A stretch of 64,000 bases of DNA, from assembly GCF_010994035.1 (NCBI RefSeq), contig NZ_WIXN01000002.1, positions 124,001-188,000 on the forward strand, given 5' to 3'. The DNA comes from Virgibacillus aidingensis. GTDB taxonomy: Bacteria > Bacillota > Bacilli > Bacillales > Amphibacillaceae. The translations under genes were made by a program, and so were the position numbers. Of this stretch, positions 1-9,334 are shown one piece after another (the first letter of the stretch is position 1; the number at the start of each line of letters is the position of its first letter). Under the pieces are notes generated by a model. It did not search any database and was not told the origin of the DNA. It worked only from the letters and a program-made list of their open reading frames with translations.

Positions 1-589
1 CACTTACCAAGTCCTGATTCTCTTCTACCCAAGTACTTGCTGCTTCTTCAACAGATGAATCCAGCGCTTCAAGCATGACTCCTTCCATATCTTCTACTTC
101 CCAGTAGAAACGATCAAGTATTTCATAAGCTTCAGGCATGTCCTCTTCCAGGCCCATCCTTGCGATGGTGTGTATCTGTTCCTCTTCACCATAGGAGCCT
201 TTTGGATCATCTAAGTATTTCAGCTCATGCTGAGCAAACATATAATGGGGATTCCAGCCCACGACAATAATTGGTTCTTCATTACGGATTGCCTCATCCA
301 GCTCCGTTAGCATTCCTGCAGTGGAACCTTCCACTTGTTCCCAGCCCGCCAGGTTTTCATATTCCTCCAAGGCCGTATTTGTAAGCCCTGTTGCTCCTGC
401 ACCTGGCTCAATGCCAATGATCGTATAATCTACTTCTTCACTATAATTCACTGTTTCTTCTGTAGCATCTCCATTCGTATCACCGTTATCACCATCGTTA
501 TCCTGTGTATCGTCTTCTCCGCCGCAGGCAGCCAGCAGCATAGAAATGGATAAGAAAAGCGTTAAAACAATAAACTTTGCATTTTTCAA
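1..589 (-). CDS. Glycine betaine/proline-type ABC transporter substrate-binding lipoprotein (partial, C-terminus outside window)
   Basis: Extracellular binding lipoprotein that would capture a quaternary-amine osmolyte for an OpuA/OpuC-type ABC importer. The reading frame opens at a TTG start (587-589), preceded by GGAGGAGG six bases upstream. The N-terminus is a lipoprotein signal peptide with the lipobox LAAC, then an acidic low-complexity linker (about residues 25-45), then the OpuAC fold (IIGIEPGAGAT, IIVVGWNPHYMFA). About 196 residues are visible and the frame runs off the left edge, so the permease and ATPase genes may lie outside. Family assignment is from motif recognition; the exact ligand is inferred. 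Confidence 0.85.
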   Translation of the reverse strand, partial: MKNAKFIVLTLFLSISMLLAACGGEDDTQDNDGDNGDTNGDATEETVNYSEEVDYTIIGIEPGAGATGLTNTALEEYENLAGWEQVEGSTAGMLTELDEAIRNEEPIIVVGWNPHYMFAQHELKYLDDPKGSYGEEEQIHTIARMGLEEDMPEAYEILDRFYWEVEDMEGVMLEALDSSVEEAASTWVEENQDLVS

Positions 590-662
590 TTCAGAACCTC
601 CTCCAAAATTTAAAAAGGCATATATTTTGATAAGCCCTGTTGCACCTTTTTAAGCACATAAA

Positions 663-691
663 ATTATACGTAAACAACATCCCCCAGTAAA
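663..691 (-). promoter_or_regulatory. Promoter of the betaine-binding lipoprotein gene
   Basis: On the minus strand TTTACT (686-691) and TATAAT (663-668) are separated by 17 bases, giving a sigma-A-type promoter about 75 bases upstream of the TTG start. Nothing else is recognised in the 590-987 gap except the terminator at 897-937. Confidence 0.6.
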
Positions 692-896
692 TTTGGAAAA
701 AATACCAAATAAACGACTTTAAATGAATGGCAGTCCATTTTCGTAACCCAGCCCAAAAATTCACAGAAATATTGGCATATGCTTCATGAAACACAATTTT
801 CCTTGAAAAAGAATGGAGCACAGTTCCTGTTTCCGCTCCTGATGCTTTGGAAAAAACAGGCCGGCACCATCGAATAATTGAGAATGGCTGAAACAA

Positions 897-937
897 TAAA
901 AAGGACTATACATATTGTATCTGTCCTTCGTTTTTTC
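897..937 (-). terminator. Bidirectional terminator after the ZorAB-like pair
   Basis: AAGGAC and GTCCTT arms enclose a second short ATACA/TGTAT pairing. The stem is flanked by a T-run on both strands, so it can end minus-strand transcription from the motor pair and insulate the lipoprotein gene. Confidence 0.6.
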
Positions 938-987
938 ATACCTTTTTAAATGCGGCAGACAGGGAGATGAACGGAACAGGGATCACA

Positions 988-1698
988 CTAGCGCTCAGAT
1001 CCCTGTGCCCCATCCAGTATCTCCTTCGTTTTGTCCAGGATCTCTTCATCCTTCAGCCGAAATTTAAATTCCACCCGGCGGGAAGCCGCTGCACTGTAAT
1101 TCCCATCTTCATCCGTCCGGGCATCCGTATAGGATTTACTATTCACCGTGAGTTTGTCTTCCAGATGGGACTGAATATTTTTATAGGGAAAATCCTCTCC
1201 TAAAATATAGGATGCTACACTGTATGCCCTATCCTGGGCAAGCTGCAAATTATACAAATAGCTGCCATCCTGGTCTGTATGTCCTTCTATAATAATTTCG
1301 GCGATATATTCTTCATAGCCTTCCTGCAGCAAGATATCCAAATAGACCGGGACAAATTCATCCAGAAACGCAAATGAATCAGGATTTAATTCGTCATCGT
1401 TATACTCGAATAAAATATCGGTATTAAAAATGATCGCGCCGGTTTGACCATCCACCTCCACTCCCAGGTTCGAATCACTGAATTCCTCCTCCAGATCACT
1501 GACAAGCATGGCGCGCACCCCCATAATCTGGTCCAGTGTACGTTCCATTTCTTCAATCTGCAGCGACTTGATGACCATCAGACTGATAAAAATCAGTATA
1601 AAACATAAAAGGATGGTCGTTAAAAGGTCAGTAAATGAAGGCCAAAAATATCCCCCTCCCCCCTGTTGCCGAAACAGACGCTGGTACTTAGTATTCAT
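988..1698 (-). CDS. ZorB/MotB-like OmpA-domain stator protein
   Basis: A 236-residue membrane protein with one N-terminal transmembrane helix (residues 17-44). That helix carries Asp24 in the sequence FWPSFTDLL, the position of the ion-carrying aspartate in MotB/ZorB proteins. A C-terminal OmpA-like peptidoglycan-binding domain follows, with GHTD at 139-142 and the conserved Asn150 and Arg157. Its start overlaps the end of the upstream MotA/ZorA-like gene by 11 bases, so the two are translationally coupled and should form one 5:2-type ion-driven complex. It is not the usual flagellar MotB: no flagellar or chemotaxis genes are nearby. Whether it is defensive (Zorya-like) or serves another role is open. 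Confidence 0.75.
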   Translation of the reverse strand: MNTKYQRLFRQQGGGGYFWPSFTDLLTTILLCFILIFISLMVIKSLQIEEMERTLDQIMGVRAMLVSDLEEEFSDSNLGVEVDGQTGAIIFNTDILFEYNDDELNPDSFAFLDEFVPVYLDILLQEGYEEYIAEIIIEGHTDQDGSYLYNLQLAQDRAYSVASYILGEDFPYKNIQSHLEDKLTVNSKSYTDARTDEDGNYSAAASRRVEFKFRLKDEEILDKTKEILDGAQGSER

Positions 1699-3517
1699 TT
1701 TGATTCATCCCAATACGGTTCCTTGGAGGCGGCTGCTGAATGATGCTGTTCCGCTGCTGATTCAGCATCTGGATTTCCCTGTTCAGCTCCTGCAATGTCT
1801 GCTGAATAAACCGGGCGTTACTTTGCTGACTCGTTTCCGTGATCCGGTTTAATTCCATAAACTCACTGCGCATCCCTTCGTTCATTTGCTGGATATAATC
1901 TGTCATCGAGCGGCCAAACTGGTCCAATTTATTGCCCACATTTCCTTCCAGGCTGGACACATAATTGGAGAGTGTATCCTTTAATATGCCAACACTCGTC
2001 TCCAAGTGATTTTCCCGCTGGTTAAATGTGTGACCCATTTGCGCAATCACAGCATTCATATCCTGAATCAGCTCGCTGTTTTTCATCCCGATTTGCTCGT
2101 AGCTGCGGGTAGCTTCCTGCATATTCCTTTCAAAATTTCTCGAATCCTGGGCATGGCTTTGCAGATGATTGTTGAATGTCCGGTTAAACTCCTTGAGCTC
2201 CTGAAAGCGCTCCGACAGCAAATGTTTATATTCTGCCTGTGTCTGGTTAATGACATCGAGCGCATCCGGCAGCTTTGTCAAAGAGGATCCCATTTTATCA
2301 AAATCACCGGAAAGCTCACGCAAATAGGTGATCACTCCTGTCAGTTTCCCTGTTACATCCTCCCCGAAAATCTTTTTGAACTCCTTGTTATGTGTTCCCA
2401 TCTGCTCAGCTAAAGTGGTCACTTTTTTCTCTATTTTTTCAAAGACATTCTGTATTGATTGCTGTTCCTCCAGCAGAGAAGAAGTGAAGCTCTTCACTTC
2501 TTCAACTGACTCCTCAAATTGGCTAAGTGTTTTCAGCTGCGCAGCAGAAGTTTCGTTTATCTTTTCATATGTCTGCTCAAAAGCTTTCGTCATCCGTTCA
2601 TTGCGGCCATCCATCTTTTTAAAGTAAGAAAATAAGCTGTCAAAATTCTTATTCAGACTGGCAGTCCCTTCAGCAAATCCGTCTGTTGCTGCTCTCATAT
2701 TCTGGAATAACTCCTGAAATTCCTGCAGGTTTTCATGCAGACCTTCATTGAATAAAACCAAATCTTTCGCCGACTGCTCGAGACCTGTCGTATATTTCTG
2801 AAAACCATGAAATGCTTTTTCAATGCTTTGCAGGGATGCCTGGTTCGTTTCCTGTAAACCAAGAATGGACTGATTAATCGTTTCTGAAACATCAATCAGC
2901 CGGTTGAACCCATTTTTCTCTTCACTTTCTAAATTGGATTCGGTTATCAGCATAATATCCGTCAGTATAAATTCCGTATTTAACAGCCGGATCATGATTG
3001 TCATAAACAGGGAAAAACCCATCCCGGCAATACTCGTGTAGAACGCAACATCAATTCCTGCCAATACGGCTGCCACATCTTCCACCAGCTGATCGCCGCC
3101 GGTTATATTAATGCTGCCCAGCGACATGGTCAGTCCGATAAACGTCCCCAGAACTCCAAGCAAAATAAAAACCGAAACAGTCATCTGAATCATTTTAATC
3201 AAGCTTACCACGGGGATCTGAAAAACTTTCCAGCTTGAAAACTTCTCCTGGACAAATGTTTCCACCTTTAAGCCTTCTGTTTCCTGCTTGCGTTCAAATT
3301 CCTCCTTCAAGACAGAAACAGGCTCAATATCCATGCGTTTTGTATCCCGCAAATAATTCCTTATCTTACGTAATTTTGTAAAAAGAAATAGATGTACAAA
3401 AACCGCGATAAAAAAAGCAACAAACAACACCGTAAAAATAAGCTCAATAAGTGGATTTGCCAGTATAGCCTGTACCTTTTCCTCACTTGCAAATATTCCG
3501 AGAATAAACTCCGCCAT
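1688..3517 (-). CDS. ZorA-like MotA/TolQ/ExbB channel protein with long coiled-coil tail
   Basis: A 609-residue protein. An N-terminal membrane part (helix around residues 8-33, then a TolQ/ExbB-like pair around 120-190, including VFILLGVLGTFIGLTMSL) is followed by about 400 residues of heptad-rich, Gln/Glu-rich helix ending in a short proline-rich tip. MotA proteins are about 270 residues; the long cytoplasmic tail is the hallmark of ZorA of the Zorya system. I chose the ATG at 3515-3517 because GGGGGAG precedes it; a start 15 codons earlier lacks a good site. It is the first gene of a two-gene operon. ZorC, ZorD or ZorE-like partners are not seen within the window. Confidence 0.75.
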   Translation of the reverse strand: MAEFILGIFASEEKVQAILANPLIELIFTVLFVAFFIAVFVHLFLFTKLRKIRNYLRDTKRMDIEPVSVLKEEFERKQETEGLKVETFVQEKFSSWKVFQIPVVSLIKMIQMTVSVFILLGVLGTFIGLTMSLGSINITGGDQLVEDVAAVLAGIDVAFYTSIAGMGFSLFMTIMIRLLNTEFILTDIMLITESNLESEEKNGFNRLIDVSETINQSILGLQETNQASLQSIEKAFHGFQKYTTGLEQSAKDLVLFNEGLHENLQEFQELFQNMRAATDGFAEGTASLNKNFDSLFSYFKKMDGRNERMTKAFEQTYEKINETSAAQLKTLSQFEESVEEVKSFTSSLLEEQQSIQNVFEKIEKKVTTLAEQMGTHNKEFKKIFGEDVTGKLTGVITYLRELSGDFDKMGSSLTKLPDALDVINQTQAEYKHLLSERFQELKEFNRTFNNHLQSHAQDSRNFERNMQEATRSYEQIGMKNSELIQDMNAVIAQMGHTFNQRENHLETSVGILKDTLSNYVSSLEGNVGNKLDQFGRSMTDYIQQMNEGMRSEFMELNRITETSQQSNARFIQQTLQELNREIQMLNQQRNSIIQQPPPRNRIGMNQNEY

Positions 3518-4081
3518 TCTTTCTCCCCCTACACAAAACCTTCTCTTACTATAACTATTCATCCAGAGGAAAAATCATGTGTACAAGTTGCAGCACCGGG
3601 ACGGTTCTCCGGTTTGAGGGGAGAATAGGCCTCTCATTTGAGTATGCAAAAAATTAAAGCCGGGATCATTGAGGAAAACCCGACTTTATCTAACAAAGTA
3701 TATTTCTTTTAGGAAGTATTATACTCGGTGAATTTAAACTGTTTAAATTGGCTGCTGACTGTTTACTCCCCCGTCTCACAGCCGGGCTTCTTTTATTGTC
3801 AATATTTTCTCTGAAAATAGTAATATGGAACCATGTATGCTGCCTGGACCGGGAATTAGTTTCGTCCGGAATAATGATCAAAAAATGGAGAACATTTGAG
3901 GAGCGTTTAGAAAAGAAGGACAGCTTTAATATATTGAAGATCTGGACGAAGATTTGTACTTAATTAAGAGATACAGAAAAAAATACACGCAGTCTCCTTA
4001 AGTTAAAAGGAGCTGCGTGTATTTTTTTGCATTGGCAAAACATGCGGTAAAAGTTTGTCAAAAACTACTGAAATAGCATCC
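3518..4081. other. Intergenic stretch with no convincing gene
   Basis: AT-rich sequence upstream of the ZorA-like gene. A short open frame at 3748-3963 has no recognisable domain and no good ribosome site. A weak hairpin (AAAGCCGGG with CCCGACTTT) lies near 3655-3685, and a strong terminator sits at 3978-4029. Confidence 0.5.
3978..4029 (-). terminator. Bidirectional rho-independent terminator
   Basis: AATACACGCAG pairs with CTGCGTGTATT around a CTCCTT/AAGGAG inner stem, flanked by an A-run and a T-run. It lies just downstream of the PH-domain gene on the minus strand. Confidence 0.85.
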
Positions 4082-4456
4082 TTAACAAACATACGATGCC
4101 AATACTGCCTGTACATCATAAATATTGAGCTGTTTATTAAATGTCTTTTCTATTGGTGCAGAACCGCCGGACACCCATATTTTCAGCTCAGCATCCAAAT
4201 CAAATGTACCTGCAGTTTCAACCGCAAAGTGGGTGATGCTCTTATAAGGCAGTGAATGGTATTCTGTCTTCTTGCCGGAAACTCCTTGCTTATCTACAAG
4301 AATTAATCGCTTATTCGTAAATATGAAAAGGTCCCGAATCAGTTTGTATGCATGTTCCACCTTTTCACTGGCAGTTAATAGTTCCGACACTTCTTTCTCT
4401 ACCTTGGCAGCGTCCACTTCCGAAGCATTTCCAATTATCCCATCAAATAGACCCAT
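4082..4456 (-). CDS. Bacterial PH-domain protein (YokE/bPH-like)
   Basis: A 124-residue soluble protein. The pattern LFIFTNKRLILVDKQG followed by SLPYKSITHFAVET is characteristic of bacterial pleckstrin-homology-like proteins (YokE/bPH families), which form small beta-barrel rings of mostly unknown role. The ATG at 4454-4456 is chosen because AGGGGG precedes it; the longer upstream frame (to 4555) has no ribosome site. It is monocistronic, ending at the terminator at 3978-4029. Confidence 0.75.
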   Translation of the reverse strand: MGLFDGIIGNASEVDAAKVEKEVSELLTASEKVEHAYKLIRDLFIFTNKRLILVDKQGVSGKKTEYHSLPYKSITHFAVETAGTFDLDAELKIWVSGGSAPIEKTFNKQLNIYDVQAVLASYVC

Positions 4457-4778
4457 GTAAAAACCCCCTATAAGATTTATATACATTATACATGAAAAGG
4501 CATTCCGCCCATAGAGCCTATGTATCAAATTTATGAACTGCGGCCTTTTATACACTCGCCGTCGGATATTATTTCTTTTACCAATAAAAATTCAGCCATT
4601 CACCTATTTAATTAAATCCTTCAGCATAAACGGCAGATTTCTTTACCTGTTTTTCGAAGTTCAGCCTTAAGGCGGTTTAAAATTGTAATTCTCCCTTACC
4701 ACTATTTGGATTCCCTTTCCGCCATAACATAAAAAGACCCGCCCACATAGGAGCGAGTCCTCTAACTAGTATCTCTAA
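4457..4778. other. Intergenic stretch, terminator only
   Basis: No gene recognised. It must hold the promoter of the PH-domain gene, though no clean -35/-10 pair stands out, and it contains the terminator of the peptide-binding gene at 4730-4762. Confidence 0.5.
4730..4762 (-). terminator. Terminator of the peptide-binding lipoprotein gene
   Basis: On the minus strand GACTCGC pairs with GCGGGTC (one G-T wobble) across a short loop and is followed by TTTTT. It lies about 20 bases after the stop codon at 4779. Confidence 0.75.
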
Positions 4779-6404
4779 TTAATCTATCGTTACATCACGC
4801 AGCTGATACAACCCGGAACCATCAGCCCAGAATCCATTCACCCCTTCTGCATATCCCATGATTTGGGCAGGGTGATATAAAAATGCCATCGGTGACTCCT
4901 CATTCAGCCAATTTGTTGCCTCAATATACATTTGCAGGCGGGTATCTTCATCCTGTTCAATCCGTGCCTCATAGAGCATTTGGTCGAACTCTTCACTTTG
5001 CATAAACGTACGGTTGCCTGTGGCACCTACGTTTTCAGAGTGGAACATCATATGCATTGGGTAGTCTGCATCCATCGTCCCAAGCGACAAGCCGAGAATA
5101 AAGATTTCATGTTCCCCATTTGCAGTGGCATCAAGATAAGCACCCCACTCCACAACTTCAATTTCCACATCCACACCAATTTCAGTCAGACCCTCCTGGG
5201 TATAGGTAGCAATATCAATACGTTCCTGACTGTCATTGGTCCAGATGGTTGTTTCAAAGCCATCCTCATACCCCGCTTCAGCAAGCAATTCTTTTGCAGC
5301 CTCAATATCATACTCAATTGCGTCCACTTCATCACTGAAACCAAACTGGGTACTATTAATCGGCCCTACGGCAACTTCTCCGGTTCCTTCAAGTATACCA
5401 TCCACCATTTCCTGCTTATTCAGCGCCATTGCTATAGCACGGCGTACCCGCGGGTCATCAAACGGCTCTTTTTCCACATTAAATCCCATGTACGTGATGG
5501 TAGCTCCCTCTGTAATGTAAGGGTGTACCCCTTCCGTATTCTCCAATTGTTCTACATGGGGGGCCATGACAGGGTCAATAATATGTGCCCCGCCGGTTTC
5601 CAAATCGGCAATACGAGTCAAGTCTTCAGCCACGACCCTAAAGGTAACTGAATCTACCTTCGCCGGTTCGCCCCAGTAGTCATCGTTGCGTTCAAGCACA
5701 ATTTCCACTCCCGGCTCCCAGTTATTATACGTAAAAGTGCCTGTCCCAACCGGATTCTCATTCACATATGTACCAAAGTCTCCGCCGGCTTCTACCTCAT
5801 CATAATCCGCCTGAATCACTTCCGGGCTGATCATGCTTGATGCGTAATGAGCAAAGTGTGAAGGAAGCGGGGCAAATGGATATTCCGTCACCATTTGTAC
5901 TGTAAATTCATCAACTACTACGACTTCATCAATGTCATTGAATAAGATAGCTCTTGGGGATGCAAGATCCTCATCAAGCAGTCTGTCCAGGTTTGTTTTT
6001 ACAGCTTCTGCGTTAAACTCGGCACCATCGGTAAATGTGACACCCTCCCGCAGTTTAAACTCCCATACTGTTTCATCAATCGCTTCCCAGCTCTCTGCAA
6101 GCAATGGCTGCAGTTCCAGGTTCTCATCAAATTTTGTCAACGTTTCATAAATATTAATTTGCACATTTCCGGACGGCACATCACTGGAAATGTGCGGATC
6201 TAAAATAGTCGCATCTGACAAGGCTGCAATTACTAAATCTCCGCCTTCAGAGCCTTCAGCCGTTTCTGTCTCTGTCTCTCCATTTTCTTCTGTTCCCGTG
6301 TCACTCGTGTCTGTTCCCGCTTCTTCAGGTTCATCCGAACAAGCTGCCAGCATAAATATAAGCACGGCAAGGGCAAACAGTCGGATTAATGCCTTTTTTG
6401 TCAA
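4779..6404 (-). CDS. Oligopeptide/dipeptide-type ABC transporter substrate-binding lipoprotein (SBP_bac_5)
   Basis: A 541-residue extracellular lipoprotein of the DppA/OppA family. It has a signal peptide with lipobox LAAC, a long acidic Glu/Thr/Ser linker (residues 24-55), then the family opening LDPHISSD and body motifs ETLTKFDENLELQPLLAESWE and NDDYWG. Translation starts at TTG, preceded by AGGGGGAA. No permease or ATPase gene is adjacent on either side, so it must share transport components encoded elsewhere or act as an orphan receptor. The ligand (peptide, nickel, glycoside) cannot be told from the sequence. The acidic bias fits a halotolerant host. Confidence 0.9.
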   Translation of the reverse strand: MTKKALIRLFALAVLIFMLAACSDEPEEAGTDTSDTGTEENGETETETAEGSEGGDLVIAALSDATILDPHISSDVPSGNVQINIYETLTKFDENLELQPLLAESWEAIDETVWEFKLREGVTFTDGAEFNAEAVKTNLDRLLDEDLASPRAILFNDIDEVVVVDEFTVQMVTEYPFAPLPSHFAHYASSMISPEVIQADYDEVEAGGDFGTYVNENPVGTGTFTYNNWEPGVEIVLERNDDYWGEPAKVDSVTFRVVAEDLTRIADLETGGAHIIDPVMAPHVEQLENTEGVHPYITEGATITYMGFNVEKEPFDDPRVRRAIAMALNKQEMVDGILEGTGEVAVGPINSTQFGFSDEVDAIEYDIEAAKELLAEAGYEDGFETTIWTNDSQERIDIATYTQEGLTEIGVDVEIEVVEWGAYLDATANGEHEIFILGLSLGTMDADYPMHMMFHSENVGATGNRTFMQSEEFDQMLYEARIEQDEDTRLQMYIEATNWLNEESPMAFLYHPAQIMGYAEGVNGFWADGSGLYQLRDVTID

Positions 6405-6807
6405 AATTATTCCCCCTAATAAGATTGTTTTTTTTTATAATAACAGGAAAAGTCTGTCATTAGATCACATAAATTATATCTTAAAATTCTATTAATGTAA
6501 ATATAATGACGTTTCTTTTATTGAAACGTTTACCATGCAAAGCTATTTATCCAATTGGAAAAGCATTCAAAAAGATATATTAAAAATAAGATGGCATTGT
6601 CAAGAGCAAGTCTGCCGTTAAAAAAAGCACTTTAAAAAATTTATTTCCGGCTGTACCCTATTGTTCGGTTGATGTATTGTATTATTTATAACTGATTGGA
6701 GAGCAATATGAACTGTATCCCTTATTCATGGGAGGTCCCTCACTCGGAGCCCTAGACCCGCATATCAATTTAAAAGGCGCCCTTTCACACCAGGGCGCCT
6801 TTTTAGC
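6405..6807. other. Intergenic stretch between peptide-binding gene and ftsH paralogue
   Basis: AT-rich, about 400 bases with no gene. It must contain the promoter of the peptide-binding gene. A GAAACGTTTACC stretch near 6525 resembles half of a cre site but does not fit the full consensus. The right end holds the terminator at 6772-6804. Confidence 0.5.
6772..6804 (-). terminator. Bidirectional terminator after the FtsH paralogue
   Basis: AAAAGGCGCCC and GGGCGCCTTTTT form a perfect GC-rich stem with a ten-base loop, immediately after the ftsH-like stop codon. Confidence 0.9.
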
Positions 6808-8631
6808 TCACACTTTCTTGTCATATACGATTTTCATAAATTCGTCGCCGGTAATCGTTTCTTTTTCCAATAGATATTTTGCCGACTCATGCAGTTTGTC
6901 CATATTGCTTTTGAGAATTTGCCTGGCTTGTTCATGGGCCTTTTTAATAATTCGCTGCACTTCTGCATCTACTTTTGCTGATGTCTCTGAAGAAGCCTGC
7001 ATCACTGTATCTTCACCTAAATAGGGATTCGTTACTGTTTCCATCCCCATCATGCCGAAGTTATCACTCATGCCAAAACGCGTTACCATCTGCCGGGCGA
7101 GTTTTGTCGCCTGCTCGATATCATTGGACGCTCCTGTGGTAATCGAATTGAAAATAATCTCTTCTGCAGCCCGCCCGCCGGTTAAGACAGTAATTTTATT
7201 CAGCAAATCTTCTTTGGAGTATAAGAATTTCTCTGCTTCTTCCACCTGCATTGTAAAACCTAAGGCGCCGGAAGTCCTTGGAATAATCGTTATTTTCTGC
7301 ACCGGGGCGGTACCCTCCAGATTAACTGCTACCAGGGCATGTCCTATTTCATGGTAGGAAATCACCAGCTTCTCATGGGTGGAAATAACCGCGCTTTTCC
7401 TTTCATATCCGGCCACCACTACATCTACCGAAGCTTCCAGATCTTCCTGCGCGACTTTGCTGCGCCCCATTTTCACTGCTCTTAATGCAGCTTCATTGAC
7501 AATATTCTCAAGTTCAGCCCCAGATGCCCCGGCTGTGGACCTTGCAATGACATCGAAGTCAATACCCTGTTCCAAACGAATATTTTTGGCATGCACCTGC
7601 AATATTGCTTTCCTTCCATTCACATCCGGCAGTTCCACTGGAATCTGCCTGTCAAATCTGCCGGCTCTCAGCAATGCTTTATCCAGTACTTCAGGCCGGT
7701 TTGTTGCTGCAAGAATAACGACGCCTTTGCTTGCATCAAAACCATCCATTTCATTCAGCAGCTGGTTCAGTGTCTGCTCTCTTTCATCATTGCCCATCAC
7801 ACCCCGGCTGTCCCTGGCCTTGCCGATTGCGTCGATTTCATCGATAAATACGATACACGGTGCTTTTTCCTGCGCCTGCTTGAACAGGTCGCGCACCCGG
7901 GATGCACCCATTCCGACAAACATTTCCACAAATTCTGAGCCGGATATGATAAAGAATGGAACTTTTGCCTCCCCGGCCACCGCGCGGGCCATCAGCGTTT
8001 TCCCTGTTCCCGGCGGTCCGACTAGCAAAGCTCCTTTCGGCAGTTTAGCTCCGATTTCCTGAAACTTTTTTGGGTCGTGCAAAAAGTCTATTATTTCAGT
8101 TAGTGCTTCCTTGGCTTCATCCTGACCGGCAACATCGCCAAAATTGACATCGGATTTGGATTCTGCATATATTTTTGCTTTGCTTTTCCCAAAAGACATG
8201 GGACTGCTGTCTCCACCCATTCTTTTACGCAGACTGCGGGAAAGAAAGATACCTATTATGATAAAAATCAACACGGGCAAAATCATAAACAGAAAGATGG
8301 TAAAAAACGGAGATACTTCTGTTGGAATTTCCTGGGTAAATTCAGCACCAGCTTCATATAACCGGTTCACCAGCCCCGGATCTTCGACACGTCCGGTCTG
8401 GTAAACCATATTTTCTTCTCCCGACAATGTATACAATATACTCGTTTCGGTCATTTCAACTTCATCTACATTTCCTTCTTCAAGCATGGAAAGAAACGTG
8501 CCATAATCGACATCCTCCAGCTGCTGCTGCTGAAAAAAAGGTGCGACAAAAGCATTTAGGGCTAATATGATAATGACAGCGAACAGAACATAATATATAA
8601 TCGGCCGCCTCGGTGTTTGTCCTTTGTTCAT
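6808..8631 (-). CDS. FtsH-family membrane AAA+ zinc metalloprotease (paralogue)
   Basis: A 607-residue membrane-anchored ATP-dependent protease. Two N-terminal transmembrane helices (about 11-33 and 107-130) flank the extracytoplasmic domain. Then come the AAA+ module with Walker A GPPGTGKT (205-212), Walker B FIDEID (262-267) and second region of homology (NRPEVLDKALLRAGRFDR), and the M41 protease with HEIGH (427-431) and probable third zinc ligand Asp504. The main FtsH usually has HEAGH; here the second variable residue is Ile. The usual tilS/hpt/folP neighbours of housekeeping ftsH are absent, so this is probably a second copy. The ATG at 8629-8631 is chosen for its GGAGGAGG site; nine upstream codons are excluded. 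Confidence 0.92.
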   Translation of the reverse strand: MNKGQTPRRPIIYYVLFAVIIILALNAFVAPFFQQQQLEDVDYGTFLSMLEEGNVDEVEMTETSILYTLSGEENMVYQTGRVEDPGLVNRLYEAGAEFTQEIPTEVSPFFTIFLFMILPVLIFIIIGIFLSRSLRKRMGGDSSPMSFGKSKAKIYAESKSDVNFGDVAGQDEAKEALTEIIDFLHDPKKFQEIGAKLPKGALLVGPPGTGKTLMARAVAGEAKVPFFIISGSEFVEMFVGMGASRVRDLFKQAQEKAPCIVFIDEIDAIGKARDSRGVMGNDEREQTLNQLLNEMDGFDASKGVVILAATNRPEVLDKALLRAGRFDRQIPVELPDVNGRKAILQVHAKNIRLEQGIDFDVIARSTAGASGAELENIVNEAALRAVKMGRSKVAQEDLEASVDVVVAGYERKSAVISTHEKLVISYHEIGHALVAVNLEGTAPVQKITIIPRTSGALGFTMQVEEAEKFLYSKEDLLNKITVLTGGRAAEEIIFNSITTGASNDIEQATKLARQMVTRFGMSDNFGMMGMETVTNPYLGEDTVMQASSETSAKVDAEVQRIIKKAHEQARQILKSNMDKLHESAKYLLEKETITGDEFMKIVYDKKV

Positions 8632-8843
8632 CCTTTCCTCCTCCTTCTGACGGATCAATTAATAAAGTAACCGGAAATATTCACCATTTAACTTCATTCT
8701 ATCTTAATTTACAGCACATTGCTTATTTAATACTTAACTTTCTCAGACTAAGCAGGAAATTAGGCTCAACATGTTTTTTCCCATGTTGAAGCGGGGATGG
8801 AATTATATTACTGCTACTTTAAGTTTTACGCACGAAAGGTTTG

Positions 8844-9225
8844 TCAATTGAATTTATCCCGGTAATCTCTTAAAAATGTATCCATACTCCTTGCAGGCCT
8901 TCCAAGTATGTTATATATATCATTTGTTATTCTTTCTTTTCTTTTTCCCGGATAGGCATCAGCAATATACGCCAGATCATAAGCCCGCCATTCGGGAATT
9001 CCTTTTAAGCGCTGCCGCTGATAAAATGCTTCCTGTTTTACCGCGTTATATTTTACTGATTTACCAAGTATGGCTGACAAATATTCGGCAATTTCCATAT
9101 ATGATACAACGGACGGACCTGTTAATAGATTCTATACGATAAACAGATATTTATCCTGACCCTGTAATTCCTTAAATTTTCCCAGCTGGAAAATCTCAAC
9201 CGCGGGCAATTCCACGGGGTATTTC
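8844..9225 (-). pseudogene. NmrA/SDR-a NAD(P)-binding protein, C-terminal remnant
   Basis: The open part (8844-9098) encodes an 84-residue C-terminal piece typical of NmrA-like atypical SDR proteins (MEIAEYLSAILGKSVKY; IPEWRAYDLAYIADAY). In the same frame upstream the family pattern continues as VELPAVEI, YLFIV and LTGPSVVSY but is broken by a TAG at 9132-9134. The segment before about 9225 appears in another frame, and the N-terminal Rossmann half is missing. It is therefore a decayed gene. It lies next to an intact SDR gene on the opposite strand. Confidence 0.75.
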
Positions 9226-9334
9226 CAAAAAACATATGCTGTCCTGCCTATGATGATATACAAACAAGCCATGATGGGCCATAGAACACTGCACAAACTG
9301 TCTTTTGCATAAATTCCAGGATTGAGCAGATACT

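Noticed and set aside
988-3517. Complete Zorya defence system
   Set aside because: Only ZorA/ZorB-like genes are present; neither side encodes a recognisable ZorC, ZorD, ZorE or similar effector.
988-3517. Flagellar MotA/MotB
   Set aside because: The channel protein carries a ~400-residue coiled-coil tail absent from MotA, and no flagellar genes are nearby.
3748-3963. Small plus-strand gene upstream of the ZorA-like gene
   Set aside because: No ribosome site, no recognisable domain, composition like noncoding DNA.
6520-6545. cre site upstream of the peptide-binding gene
   Set aside because: The GAAACG...TTTACC sequence does not meet the spacing of the cre consensus.
7379-8062. Long plus-strand open frame within the ftsH-like gene
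   Set aside because: It is antisense to a clear AAA+ protease with intact motifs and shows only low-complexity Ser/Thr/Ala-type translation.
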